From assembly GCA_035652095.1 (NCBI GenBank), contig DASREM010000038.1:124001-188000 (forward strand): a stretch of 64,000 nucleotides of DNA, in the 5' to 3' direction. The translations under genes were made by a program, and so were the position numbers. Below, one piece after another: positions 1 to 8,260 of the stretch; the stretch's first letter is position 1, and every line of letters begins with the position of its first letter. This DNA is from DASREM01 sp035652095 (lineage in GTDB: Bacteria > Acidobacteriota > Terriglobia > Terriglobales > Acidobacteriaceae). The notes under the pieces were generated by a model. It did not search any database, was not told the DNA's origin, and worked only from the letters and a program-made list of their open reading frames with translations.

Positions 1-414
1 ACCGACTACTTTGGCCCGGAACGCATGAAGATCCTGGAACCGGCGGGTTTTCTGGCAGCCGCTGGCGCGCGTGTGGTCTTTGGCAGCGATTGGCCGGTTG
101 ACAGGCTCGACGAATGGTTTGCCCTCAAGGTCGGTGTGACCCGCACCAACGCCCCGGATGCCGGTCCGGGATTCCAGGGCAGGTTAGGCGAGGATCCTGG
201 CCTGTCGCGTGATGCGGTTCTTCGCGCCGCGACCATCGAGGCAGCGTACGAACTGCACGAAGACGACGTGACCGGATCGGTGAAGGTTGGGAAATTCGCG
301 GATCTCATCGTGCTGGATCGCGATCCGTTGAAAATCCCAGCCGAAGACCTCGCCAACGTGAAGGTGCTGGAGACGGTGGTGGGCGGGCAGACAGTTTACA
401 GAGCCACACCCTAG
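1..414 (+). CDS. Amidohydrolase family protein (YtcJ-like), C-terminal part
   Basis: The reading frame is open from the first base of the window (it reads TDYFGPERMK before the first ATG at 25), so this is the 3' end of a longer gene. The tail shows the closing part of an amidohydrolase barrel: a GSDWPV segment, whose Asp is the usual last metal/catalytic ligand of the family, followed by a helix (DAVLRAATIEAAYEL) and the small beta-sandwich motif GSVKVGKFADLIVLDRDP that ends most YtcJ/Amidohydro_3 enzymes. The substrate cannot be told from this fragment. It is followed by about 390 bases without a gene. Confidence 0.85.
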   Translation, partial: TDYFGPERMKILEPAGFLAAAGARVVFGSDWPVDRLDEWFALKVGVTRTNAPDAGPGFQGRLGEDPGLSRDAVLRAATIEAAYELHEDDVTGSVKVGKFADLIVLDRDPLKIPAEDLANVKVLETVVGGQTVYRATP

Positions 415-804
415 CACCACGCCCGGATGGCACGACGAACCGCAATGTGTTCCTCACTGCAATGAAGAAGACGGTCCAGCCGAGGGAGCAGTGTTTGAAG
501 TCACTGCATAAATTCATAAATCTTAACGATGGGTGTGGAAGCGTGCGATCATGCCCTTCGGACCAACTGCCTAACCGGTCGTGCCTTCAAAGCAGACCGC
601 ATTCAGGTTGAGCGGGTCGGTATGGGTCCAATGAACTCCCTGATCGGGGCTGATGTCATTTCGTGTACACGCCGGAAAACGGAAAGAAGAAGGCAATGCC
701 GGCGTCCTTTACTAAATTCCATTATCCAGTGACAATAATCGGTTCGCCTGTCGCGTTCTGCTCGCGCAGGCGCACACAACCGCGATTCACAGACAGGAGC
801 AATC
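415..804. other. Intergenic stretch without a recognisable gene
   Basis: This 390-base gap lies between the amidohydrolase tail and a 62-aa ORF. Short ORFs present here (for example 529-732 +) have no ribosome binding site and low-complexity arginine-rich translations, so they are not called. A ribosome binding site (caggagc) for the next gene sits at its end. No clear promoter, RNA or repeat was seen. Confidence 0.5.
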
Positions 805-993
805 ATGGCCGCGACCGGGGAACTCATCCGCTTAATCAATTACGTTGACGATATCAATACCACTCTGCGGCGCATTAGCGCTTCCATCCCGATGATGGAC
901 GCCGAGGAACGCAAACGCCTGGCCGAGAGCGTGAGAGCTGCCAGCACCAACCTGAATACCGTTTTGGCCAACCTGGAAAAGGGAGGTCAATAG
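805..993 (+). CDS. Small conserved-looking hypothetical protein coupled to the hbd gene
   Basis: Encodes 62 residues with a good Shine-Dalgarno (acaggagcaatc before ATG). The product is predicted to be mostly amphipathic helix, with hydrophobic positions spaced as in a helical hairpin (LIRLINYVDDINTTLRRI, then ERKRLAESVRAASTNLNTVLANL), and has no signal peptide or membrane helix. Its stop codon overlaps the GTG start of the next gene (TAGTG), which implies translational coupling with 3-hydroxybutyryl-CoA dehydrogenase. I do not recognise the family; a role linked to the dehydrogenase is inferred from position only. Confidence 0.7.
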   Translation: MAATGELIRLINYVDDINTTLRRISASIPMMDAEERKRLAESVRAASTNLNTVLANLEKGGQ

Positions 994-1859
994 TGGCGCA
1001 GTTGAAGACCATTGCGGTGATCGGCGCCGGCATCATGGGCCGGGGCATCGCGCATGTGGCCGCGCTTGGCGGTTACCGAACTATTCTCGAGGACCTGCTG
1101 CCGAACGCCCTGCGCAAGGCGGAGAGCGAGATTCGCGCCAATCTCGATAAAGCCGTCGAATTAGGCAAGGTGGCGGCGGCAGATGCCGACGCGGCGTTCC
1201 AGCGCCTGGAATACGCGGGGAGCGTGGAAGAGGCCGCCCGCCAGGCCGATCTGGTGATTGAAGCAGTTCCTGAAGAGATGGAGTCGAAGATCGAGATTTT
1301 TACCCTGCTCGACAAAATCTGCCGTCCCGATACGATCCTTGCCTCCAACACTTCATCGCTCAGCATTACTGAGATTGCCAGCGTCACTTACCGGGCGAAG
1401 AAAATTCTGGGCATGCACTTCTTCAATCCGGTCCACAAAATGAAGCTGCTGGAAGTCGTGCGCGCACTGGAGACCGACGATGAGGCCTTGGCCTTTGCCG
1501 TGGAAGTTGGCAAGCGCATGGGCAAGGAAGTCGTGGTGATCAAAGAAGCGCCGGGCTTTATCACCAGCCGTATCAATGCCATGATCGGGAATGAGGCTTT
1601 CTACATGCTGCAGGAAGGCATTGCCAGCCCGGAGGACATTGATAAGGCCTTGAAGCTGGGACTGAACCATCCCATGGGACCATTCGAGTTGGTTGATCTG
1701 GTAGGACTCGACACGCGCCTGCACATTCTGGAATATCTTCACAAAAGTCTGGGCGAAAAATATCGCCCGTCACCGCTGCTGGTGCAGTACGTCAAAGCGG
1801 GGAGGCTGGGACGCAAGGCCGGGCGGGGAGTCTATGACTATCCGGCGTCAGCAACCTAG
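993..1859 (+). CDS. hbd: 3-hydroxybutyryl-CoA dehydrogenase
   Basis: A 288-residue NAD(P)-dependent 3-hydroxyacyl-CoA dehydrogenase that interconverts acetoacetyl-CoA and 3-hydroxybutyryl-CoA in the cytosol. The N-terminus has the Rossmann motif IGAGIMGRGIAHVAALGG. The family signatures SNTSSLSITEIA and HFFNPVHKMKLLEV (His of the catalytic His-Glu pair) follow, and the C-terminal domain carries NHPMGPFELVDLVGLD. The length is typical of stand-alone Hbd/PaaH enzymes without a fused hydratase. The GTG start overlaps the stop of the 62-aa ORF and is preceded by gggagg. No thiolase or crotonase gene lies beside it in this window. Confidence 0.95.
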   Translation: MAQLKTIAVIGAGIMGRGIAHVAALGGYRTILEDLLPNALRKAESEIRANLDKAVELGKVAAADADAAFQRLEYAGSVEEAARQADLVIEAVPEEMESKIEIFTLLDKICRPDTILASNTSSLSITEIASVTYRAKKILGMHFFNPVHKMKLLEVVRALETDDEALAFAVEVGKRMGKEVVVIKEAPGFITSRINAMIGNEAFYMLQEGIASPEDIDKALKLGLNHPMGPFELVDLVGLDTRLHILEYLHKSLGEKYRPSPLLVQYVKAGRLGRKAGRGVYDYPASAT

Positions 1860-1899
1860 GGATCCACCCAGTAGGACAGCTGATGTGCTGTCCACTTTG

Positions 1900-2520
1900 C
1901 TATTGCCCTGCACGCTTGAGCGGCCCTGACATCACGATAATGTACGTATCCGGCTGCCCGGCTCTCAGCACACGTGGCATGCTCGCGCCGGCGGGAGGCG
2001 AACCAATGTCCGCATCGGTTGCATAGGGGGCATAAAACATCAGATGCGGTGGTATGTGGACGAGCTTGTTCCCCGGAACCAACAAAAAGCCCGCATCCGA
2101 CAACATGTAAGCGATGCCGGGCTTGCCGGGCGCCTTGAATTTTCCGCTCTTGTAACCATCTTCAACCGCGGCTTTGATCTCCTCCTCGGTTTTGCCTTTT
2201 GAGCGCTGCTCTTCGACGAAGATTCGCGTCTGCAGCGTGGTGCGGCTGCCTTCGGCATCGAAGCATGTCGGTTCGAGGTTCAATGGATGCTGGCGGTCCA
2301 CGAGGCAGGAAAATCCGTTTGAGCCATCGCGCACCTTCACATAGCCGGAGCGTTCCAGAAGATAAATTGTCGCCTTGCCGGAGATCTCTGGCGGGGCCGC
2401 CGACTCCGCAAGCTTGATGCGATCTTCACGCGGCAAGGACAGATCGTAAGCGGGCTTTGGCATCTCGCTTTGGGCCCATGAGAGCACGGTGAGCAGAAAA
2501 ATACTTAAAAAGGTACGCAT
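1900..2520 (-). CDS. Exported protein of unknown function
   Basis: A 206-residue product starting at MRTFLSIFLLTVLSWAQ, a clear signal peptide likely cleaved after SWAQ; a longer in-frame start upstream would bury this signal and is rejected. The mature part has no domain I recognise. It includes a short Cys pair (FSCLVDRQHP...PTCFD) that could form a disulfide in the periplasm, and a conserved-looking hydrophobic segment near YMLSDAGFLLVPGNKLVHIPP. The gene converges on hbd and lies just downstream of the DUF2911 gene in the same direction, about 80 bases apart, so the two may be co-transcribed. Confidence 0.75.
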   Translation of the reverse strand: MRTFLSIFLLTVLSWAQSEMPKPAYDLSLPREDRIKLAESAAPPEISGKATIYLLERSGYVKVRDGSNGFSCLVDRQHPLNLEPTCFDAEGSRTTLQTRIFVEEQRSKGKTEEEIKAAVEDGYKSGKFKAPGKPGIAYMLSDAGFLLVPGNKLVHIPPHLMFYAPYATDADIGSPPAGASMPRVLRAGQPDTYIIVMSGPLKRAGQ

Positions 2521-2598
2521 ACGAGTTCCTCTTTGTGCGCCATTGTCGAACCCGTGGAGAGTAAAGGCCGGCGAGTCGTCCACCGGCCCTGGGCCGAG

Positions 2599-3666
2599 TT
2601 ACTTGTTGATGTCTTGCTTGGCTTCCAGCCGCTTCTGCAATCCTTGCAGCGGCAGTTTCTGGTTGTCCGGAGCGCTGGCCAGCGCAGTGGAGATCTCCTT
2701 GGTTGCGTTCGGGAAATCTCCTTGCGCGGAATACATGCGCGAGAGGCCCACGTGCACCACCCAGTCGTTGGGATGTTTCTCCGCATTCTGCTTGAAGATC
2801 TCGAACGCCTCTTTGTCCTTGCCCTCCTGCTGGAGTTGACGCGCATAGGTGTGGGTCTGGATCGCGTTAGCTTTGGCTAATGCCTTCGCCCGCAGCGGCG
2901 CCGCCTCATCCTTGCGATCGAGAGCCGCCAGCACGTTGGCCTTGGTCATCAGGTTCTCGTAACGCTCTTCGTTCTGAATCGAGCGATCGCAAAACTGAAG
3001 CGCTTCAGGAAGGTCCACTTTTTGTGCGAGCAGGAAGTTGGCCGCATCATCCCAGCCATCCCAGGTGTACTGAGAGAGCCCGCGCAACTGGCTATGCAGG
3101 CTCTGCTCCACGATCTGATTGGTATTCACGTCAACGTGGAAGGGTACAGCGACTTTTTCCCAACGCATGGTCACCACCGTCGCGTTCGGCTTCACGTCGT
3201 CGAAATCGTAAGTCAGCGCTTCGTGGAACTCGGCCGTCTGCGGCTTGACCTCGACCCGCAGCGCATCTTCCTTCTGGTCGTAGGTGAAGCTTCCCCAGGA
3301 AGCGTTAGCCTTGGAAAAGATCACGGTCCAGGAATTCTCATTTGGAATCATGTGCAAGCCGTAAGTCCCTGCGGGCAGCGGCTTGCCCTCAATGCTCACC
3401 GGGTCGGTGAACTGGATGGTCGTGTTCTCGTTGGCACCCGCGCGCCACACCTGCCCATAAGGAACGACCGTGCCCCAGATTTTGCGCCCGCCTACGAGAG
3501 GCCGGTGATAATTCAAAGTGATATCGGTAATGCCAACCCGCTGCATCAGGACTGCATGTTGGCTTGCCCGAGGCAGATTCAACGTTACGGATTGCGCTAC
3601 CGCGCTGCCTGCCCCCAGGCACAATCCTGCTGCCAATAACAGTGTCAATGTGTATCGTTTCCGCAC
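2599..3666 (-). CDS. Exported DUF2911 protein with C-terminal TPR-like repeats
   Basis: The start is the GTG at 3666, chosen because a strong Shine-Dalgarno (aaggaggt) precedes it and a signal peptide (RKRYTLTLLLAAGLCLGAGSAVAQ) follows directly; the open frame continues far upstream over the next gene's 5' end and is artefactual there. The 355-residue product has the DUF2911 domain (about 28-190), with its typical core NYHRPLVGGRKIWG...PYGQVWRAGANENTTI and LPAGTYGLHMIP. Helical repeats resembling TPRs follow (about 215-340). DUF2911 proteins are common in Acidobacteriota and Bacteroidota; their role is unknown. Likely periplasmic. Confidence 0.88.
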   Translation of the reverse strand: MRKRYTLTLLLAAGLCLGAGSAVAQSVTLNLPRASQHAVLMQRVGITDITLNYHRPLVGGRKIWGTVVPYGQVWRAGANENTTIQFTDPVSIEGKPLPAGTYGLHMIPNENSWTVIFSKANASWGSFTYDQKEDALRVEVKPQTAEFHEALTYDFDDVKPNATVVTMRWEKVAVPFHVDVNTNQIVEQSLHSQLRGLSQYTWDGWDDAANFLLAQKVDLPEALQFCDRSIQNEERYENLMTKANVLAALDRKDEAAPLRAKALAKANAIQTHTYARQLQQEGKDKEAFEIFKQNAEKHPNDWVVHVGLSRMYSAQGDFPNATKEISTALASAPDNQKLPLQGLQKRLEAKQDINK

Positions 3667-3766
3667 AGAAACCTCCTTAGATTTCCTGAGGCGCTCGAGG
3701 CGCTCAACCCTGGTGTTGAAACAGGCTCTTAGACACGAATTTTGAGTTCCGGTTAGCGCCGGGGCA

Positions 3767-3780
3767 CTGTTTCTAAACAG
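3767..3780. promoter_or_regulatory. Inverted repeat CTGTTT-N2-AAACAG in a divergent intergenic region
   Basis: Perfect 6-base arms separated by 2 bases lie between the divergently transcribed DUF2911 gene (starts at 3666) and the MacB-like permease gene (starts at 3889). The position fits a repressor or activator site for either gene, but no regulator is encoded nearby, so the function is inference. Confidence 0.3.
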
Positions 3781-3888
3781 GATTTCCCCTAAAGCCTCAG
3801 GGAACATTTTTCGAGCCTGGTTCGTACAACTAGACAGCGGGGCGGGATCGCTCCGTAGTTTGAAGCACTGCATACTCCGAGGACATTT

Positions 3889-5136
3889 GTGAGAGCGCTC
3901 GCCGATATCGTCCGGCAATCCCTGGCCACGCTGTGGGCGCACAAGCTGCGCTCGTTCCTGACCATGTTTGGGATCGCCTGGGGCGTCGGCTCGCTTCTGT
4001 TGCTGGTTGGACTGGGCGAGGGCTTTCGCAGCGGACAGCAGAAGAACCTGGCCGAGCTCGGCCAGGACATCATGTTCACCTTTTCCGGCAGGATTCCCGC
4101 GATTGAAGGCAGCCTGCAGTCTGGCCAGAAATATAACTTCAGTTACGACGATTATGTCGCCATTCGCAGCGAAGCCAAGTTCCTGCGCGCGGTTTCGCCG
4201 GTGTTGAACCGCGAAGACATTCGCGCGGTCAGCGAGTTCGGCAGCACCAACGGCCAGGTTTTCGGGGTCGCGCCCACTTACAACCAGATCCGTAATGTTC
4301 CGGTCAGTCCGGGACGCTGGTTCAACGATGAAGACAACAGCGAACACCGCCGGGTCGCAGTGGTGGGATGGGAGCTGTTGAAAAAAGTGTTTCCGGGCCG
4401 GCCCGCAGTCGGCAGCACCATCCTGCTGAATGGGATCCGCTTCGACATTGTCGGAGTAGTGCAGAAGATTGGCAAGGAAGGGAACAACGGCACCAATGGC
4501 CGGATCTTCATCCCGGTCGAAACCATGCGCATGCTGTTCCCGCTCAAGACGGAAAATTCCGAAAACGCAATCTCGTTTATCAACTACCGGCCCATTACCA
4601 GGGAACAACATCTCGAAGCCAAGCAGGAAGTGCACCGCATCATTGCGCGCCGCCATGGCTTTGACCCCAGGCTGGAGGACGCTTTCGAAGACTGGGACAC
4701 GATCGAGAACTCACAGAAGGTGGCAAAGATCTTTGACGCGATGGATTGGTTCCTCGGAGTGGTGGGCGTGGTTACCCTGGGCTTGGGCGCGATCGGAATT
4801 ATCAACATCATGCTGGTCTCGGTGACTGAAAGGACCCGGGAGATTGGACTGCGAAAAGCGCTTGGCGCCACGCACCGCAACATTCTGACGCAGTTCTTCG
4901 TGGAAGGCGCGTTTCTGACCGCCTTCAGCGGGGGCATCGGCCTGGCAATGACCGTGGCTTTTGTCACCTTACTGGCGCAGTTGCCGTCGCCGGAAGGCTT
5001 TGACACGCCGCGCATCGTGCCCTCCTCAGCCATTACCGCTATCCTGTCGCTCGCGATTGCCGGAATCGTTGCCGGCGTGTTTCCGGCGCGGAAAGCTGCG
5101 ATGCTTCCCCCCGTGGAAGCGTTGAGGCAAGAGTAG
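3889..5136 (+). CDS. MacB/FtsX-type ABC transporter permease (first of an ATPase-less pair)
   Basis: A 415-residue inner-membrane permease with the MacB_PCD-FtsX layout: one N-terminal membrane helix (FLTMFGIAWGVGSLLLLVGLGEGF), a large periplasmic domain (about 45-270) and three C-terminal helices. The FtsX signature INIMLVSVTERTREIGLRKALGA and the terminal PARKAAMLPPVEALRQE are present. The GTG start has gagga just upstream. The next permease begins 2 bases after its stop, so both are probably translated from one transcript and may form a heterodimer. No ATPase gene is adjacent, so they need an ATPase encoded elsewhere. The substrate is unknown. Confidence 0.9.
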   Translation: MRALADIVRQSLATLWAHKLRSFLTMFGIAWGVGSLLLLVGLGEGFRSGQQKNLAELGQDIMFTFSGRIPAIEGSLQSGQKYNFSYDDYVAIRSEAKFLRAVSPVLNREDIRAVSEFGSTNGQVFGVAPTYNQIRNVPVSPGRWFNDEDNSEHRRVAVVGWELLKKVFPGRPAVGSTILLNGIRFDIVGVVQKIGKEGNNGTNGRIFIPVETMRMLFPLKTENSENAISFINYRPITREQHLEAKQEVHRIIARRHGFDPRLEDAFEDWDTIENSQKVAKIFDAMDWFLGVVGVVTLGLGAIGIINIMLVSVTERTREIGLRKALGATHRNILTQFFVEGAFLTAFSGGIGLAMTVAFVTLLAQLPSPEGFDTPRIVPSSAITAILSLAIAGIVAGVFPARKAAMLPPVEALRQE

Positions 5137-5138
5137 CC

Positions 5139-6377
5139 ATGATCGGCCAGTTAGGTCAGCAGGCCTATAACGCGCTACGCCATAACCGCCGGCGCTCGCT
5201 GCTTACCATGCTGGGCATGGCGTGGGGGATCGCGACCGTGGTATTGCTGCTCGCCTACGGCACCGGGTTTCAGCGCGGCCTGATGGTGGCTTTTCGAACC
5301 TTTGGCGGAAACCTGATCGCGCTTTTTCCCGGACGCACATCGCTCCAGGCTGGAGGCAGCAAGGCCGGAACCCAGATCAAGCTCAGCATGGTGGATCTGG
5401 ACTATGTTCGCGCCGAAGTGCCGATGCTCAAGCATATGTCGCCGGAGGTGAACAAGCAGTGCATCGTGGCTTACGGCACCCGCAGCAACAACTACAACAT
5501 TCGCGGCGCCTATTCGACCTACCAGAAGATCCGCAATGTGGAGGTTGCGGAGGGCAGTTTCTTCGGTGAACAGGAAGACTTCAACCACAGTCGCGTAGCC
5601 GTGCTTGGCTACGATGTCAAAAAGAAACTCTTTTCCGGGCAGAATGCCATCGGCGAGAGCGTTCGCATTGACGGCATCTCGTACCAGGTCATCGGGATTC
5701 TCAAGCACATGATCCAGGATGGCGATGACAACATGAATGGCATGGTGTACGTGCCCTTCAGCGCCATGAGCGACCTGAAGAACACGTATTACCTGGACGG
5801 CATCGTGCTCGATTACGAAGGCGACCACACCAAGATCGTGCAGGACCTTCGCCGCTCGCTCGCGTATCACCACGGATACGATCCCAAGGATGAGAAGGCC
5901 ATTTTCATCTTCGACGCGGTCAAGGACCTTGCCGACCTCACGGTCATCACCGTGGGAATCAAGATCCTGCTCGGGTTTATCGGGATGCTGACGCTTGGAA
6001 TCGGCGGCGTTGGCCTGATGAACATCATGCTGGTTTCAGTCACCCAGCGGACACGCGAGATTGGCGTTGAGAAGGCCCTGGGCGCGCGCCGCTGGCACAT
6101 TCTCTTTCAGTTTCTCGCCGAGGCGCTGGTGATCACCTTCATCGGCGGACTCGCCGGGGTCGTGCTGGCTTACTTGATCTCATGGTCGGTGGGAGCTCTG
6201 CCTCTGTGGAGCGCGTTCATCGAGAATGCCGATGAAGGCGATATTCACCTGATCATCGACTCGAGCACGTTGTTCTGGTCCACCGGGATTCTGAGCCTGG
6301 TTGGAATCGTCAGTGGCATGCTGCCTGCGATCAAGGCGGCAAGACTGGACCCCATCGAAGCTCTGCGCTACGAGTAA
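5139..6377 (+). CDS. MacB/FtsX-type ABC transporter permease (second of the pair)
   Basis: A 412-residue paralogue of the preceding gene with the same order: N-terminal helix (SLLTMLGMAWGIATVVLLLAYG), a periplasmic MacB core, then three helices with the FtsX signature MNIMLVSVTQRTREIGVEKALGA and the end PAIKAARLDPIEALRYE. It starts 2 bases after the upstream stop. Two similar but non-identical half-transporters in tandem suggest a heterodimeric membrane unit, whereas canonical MacB carries its own ATPase domain on the same chain. Nothing in the sequence shows the cargo. Confidence 0.9.
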   Translation: MIGQLGQQAYNALRHNRRRSLLTMLGMAWGIATVVLLLAYGTGFQRGLMVAFRTFGGNLIALFPGRTSLQAGGSKAGTQIKLSMVDLDYVRAEVPMLKHMSPEVNKQCIVAYGTRSNNYNIRGAYSTYQKIRNVEVAEGSFFGEQEDFNHSRVAVLGYDVKKKLFSGQNAIGESVRIDGISYQVIGILKHMIQDGDDNMNGMVYVPFSAMSDLKNTYYLDGIVLDYEGDHTKIVQDLRRSLAYHHGYDPKDEKAIFIFDAVKDLADLTVITVGIKILLGFIGMLTLGIGGVGLMNIMLVSVTQRTREIGVEKALGARRWHILFQFLAEALVITFIGGLAGVVLAYLISWSVGALPLWSAFIENADEGDIHLIIDSSTLFWSTGILSLVGIVSGMLPAIKAARLDPIEALRYE

Positions 6378-6444
6378 AAAAGCCAGAGCTACGGGAAAAG
6401 GCCCTCGCGTTCCGAAGCGAACCGCAGGCGTTACAATCTTCTGC

Positions 6445-6744
6445 GTGCCCGAAGCCAATCCTCGTCTGGATCGCGTACTTGCCCAGTTGCGGCTCTATGA
6501 GCACCCGCTGATGAACTTCGGCGCTCATGCGAACGGCGAAGGGGTGCGGGTCACCATCGATTTCAAGAATCCACCGGTTCCGGTTCACACTTATACCTTT
6601 GACCTGCATCCGCGCGATCTCGACCATCCGCAATTTGAATGGAGCTTCCAGCGCCAGCTCTACGACTGCCTTCACGACTACATCGTGGAGATGTTTATCC
6701 GGACTCCCCAGGATCTTTCCGACCGCCGGCAAAAAGGCCTGTGA
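6445..6744 (+). CDS. Conserved hypothetical protein coupled to the MidA-like methyltransferase
   Basis: A 99-residue protein; the GTG at 6445 was chosen because the preceding in-frame codons overlap the permease gene and encode unlikely Arg/Lys-rich sequence. The product is soluble, with a beta-strand pattern (GVRVTIDFKNPPVPVHTYTFDLHPRDL) followed by a long amphipathic helix (FQRQLYDCLHDYIVEMFI). Its stop codon overlaps the GTG of the methyltransferase gene (GTGA), so the two are translationally coupled and may work together. I do not recognise a named family. Confidence 0.7.
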   Translation: MPEANPRLDRVLAQLRLYEHPLMNFGAHANGEGVRVTIDFKNPPVPVHTYTFDLHPRDLDHPQFEWSFQRQLYDCLHDYIVEMFIRTPQDLSDRRQKGL

Positions 6745-7892
6745 CGCTGCGCAACAAAATCGAGCAGGAGATCCGGGAGCACGGCCCCATGCGATTCTCA
6801 CGCTACATGGAGATGTGTCTGTATGATCCCGAATTCGGCTATTACTCTCGCGAGCCGGAGAAGTTCGGCAAAAGCGGCGACTTCTATACCTCGAGCGATG
6901 TGCATGCGGTGTTCGGCCGCCTGCTGGCCCGCCAGTTCGAAGAAATCTGGCGCATCATGGGGTCGCCGGCAACGGTAGAAGTTCGGGAATTAGGCCCGGG
7001 ACGGGGCCTGTTCGCGCAGGATGTTCTCGAGTGGAGCGCGCGAAAATTCCCCGAGTTTTTTGTGGCCATGCATTACGCGTTGTTCGAACGCTCGCCTGCG
7101 CTGCGAGCGAAGATTCAATCCACGCTGGCGCCCCATCTTGAAACTGGTAAGGCGTCCCTACAAAAAGAGAGGCGGGCGTCCTCGCCCGTTACAGAGCGAA
7201 ATACGAGTCATGAATCTCCGCTCATTCTCTTCGCCAACGAATTCTTTGACGCATTCCCGGTAGAGATGGTTAGCGATCGGGGATCGCTGTGGATCGTATT
7301 TGAGAACGGCAGGCTGAGAGAAACGTGGGCCCAGCCTTCAGAGGCAGAACTGGAATTTCTCGACCGCTATGGAGTTCATCCCGAGCCCGGAGAGCGTATC
7401 GAGGTTCCGCTCGCCGCGATGCGCTATATGAATCAACTTGCAGCCGCGGTAGAGAAAGCCGTTTTCGTGATTGTCGACTATGGCTATACACGGAGCGAGC
7501 AACTGTCAGGCCGGCATCGGGGGACCCTGATGACCTTCCGGCGCCATTCTGCGGCAACGGATCCCTACGAAGCGCCCGGCGATCAGGACATCACTGCCCA
7601 CGTAAACTTCACGGCACTTGCCGCCGCCGCTGAACAAAACGGAATGCAGGTCCAGCCGCTCGTCACTCAGTCGCAATTTTTATTAGGAATCGGAGAATCT
7701 ACTCAGTTCGCGGATGTGTTCGAAGATACCCGTCTCCCACAGGAACGCGCCAAGCGCGCTCTCCAACTGAAGCACCTGATCAATCCCGAAGGCATGGGGG
7801 AAACATTCCGGGTGCTGGTTGCCAGCAGGGGGATTGATCCGGCAAAGTTTGCGCGACTGAGTGGCCTGAGCTTCAGCAAAGCGCAACGGTAG
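6741..7892 (+). CDS. SAM-dependent methyltransferase, MidA/NDUFAF7-like (COG1565)
   Basis: A 383-residue protein. Family features visible are the N-terminal FSRYMEMCLYDPEFGYY and GDFYTSSDVHAVFGRLLARQ, the SAM-binding ELGPGRGLFAQDVLEW, then NEFFDAFPVE, and the late FVIVDYGY with a GTLMTFRRH segment. Eukaryotic NDUFAF7 methylates an arginine of complex I subunit NDUFS2; bacterial homologues are mostly uncharacterised protein-arginine methyltransferases. The GTG start sits inside the upstream stop (GTGA). A short stretch around residues 135-160 (KASLQKERRASSPVTERNTS) is not expected in the family and coincides with a GC-rich hairpin in the DNA. Confidence 0.88.
   Translation: MTLRNKIEQEIREHGPMRFSRYMEMCLYDPEFGYYSREPEKFGKSGDFYTSSDVHAVFGRLLARQFEEIWRIMGSPATVEVRELGPGRGLFAQDVLEWSARKFPEFFVAMHYALFERSPALRAKIQSTLAPHLETGKASLQKERRASSPVTERNTSHESPLILFANEFFDAFPVEMVSDRGSLWIVFENGRLRETWAQPSEAELEFLDRYGVHPEPGERIEVPLAAMRYMNQLAAAVEKAVFVIVDYGYTRSEQLSGRHRGTLMTFRRHSAATDPYEAPGDQDITAHVNFTALAAAAEQNGMQVQPLVTQSQFLLGIGESTQFADVFEDTRLPQERAKRALQLKHLINPEGMGETFRVLVASRGIDPAKFARLSGLSFSKAQR
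7173..7188. repeat. GC-rich hairpin inside the MidA-like gene
   Basis: CGGGCG (7173-7178) and CGCCCG (7183-7188) are separated by a 4-base loop. The hairpin lies in a segment coding for a polar, non-conserved insertion. It resembles the small palindromic repeats that usually sit between genes, but no second copy was recognised in this window. Confidence 0.35.
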
Positions 7893-7918
7893 GGACGATG
7901 AATAGATCGCATTGTCAG

Positions 7919-8260
7919 CTAACGGATTCGCAGCAGAACCGCGATGTGAGCCCGGACTTCAGCCAGCAGGGCTGGGTCGGCTTTGGAGTGAAATGACGCC
8001 CGTCGCGCTCCCCAGTCCATGCTCTTAAGGTGGTCTATCAGCACTGCTCCTTCCACCCGGTCGACAACTACAGGAAGGGCGAAGGGATAAGGTTTCCGTT
8101 TGCTGGTGAGAGGGCAGACGACTGCCAGTCCGCTGGCGCGATTGTAGCTTCGATCGGTCAACACCAGGCCGGGCCGGCGGCGTCCCTGCGCTCGGCCAGA
8201 CTGCGGATCAAAGTCCAACCACGCGATATCGCCAGCTTCCGGCACGTAGCGGGTTACCAT
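7919..8260 (-). CDS. mazF: MazF/PemK-type toxin endoribonuclease
   Basis: A 113-residue mRNA interferase of a type II toxin-antitoxin pair. The fold is recognisable from the N-terminal GDIAWLDFDPQSGRAQGRRRPGLVLTD, followed by VVCPLTSKRKPYPFALPV and the late strand VLIDHLKSMDWGARRA; the Arg in GRRRPGLVL and the Thr in CPLTS correspond to conserved active-site positions. Its ATG overlaps the end of the antitoxin gene by 7 bases, the usual coupled order with the antitoxin first. Expected to cleave RNA at a short sequence when the antitoxin is degraded. Confidence 0.93.
   Translation of the reverse strand: MVTRYVPEAGDIAWLDFDPQSGRAQGRRRPGLVLTDRSYNRASGLAVVCPLTSKRKPYPFALPVVVDRVEGAVLIDHLKSMDWGARRASFHSKADPALLAEVRAHIAVLLRIR

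Noticed and set aside
3667..4656. N-terminal extension of the DUF2911 frame to 685 aa
   Set aside because: The upstream part covers the opposite-strand permease gene and lacks a signal peptide, while the internal GTG has both a ribosome binding site and signal peptide.
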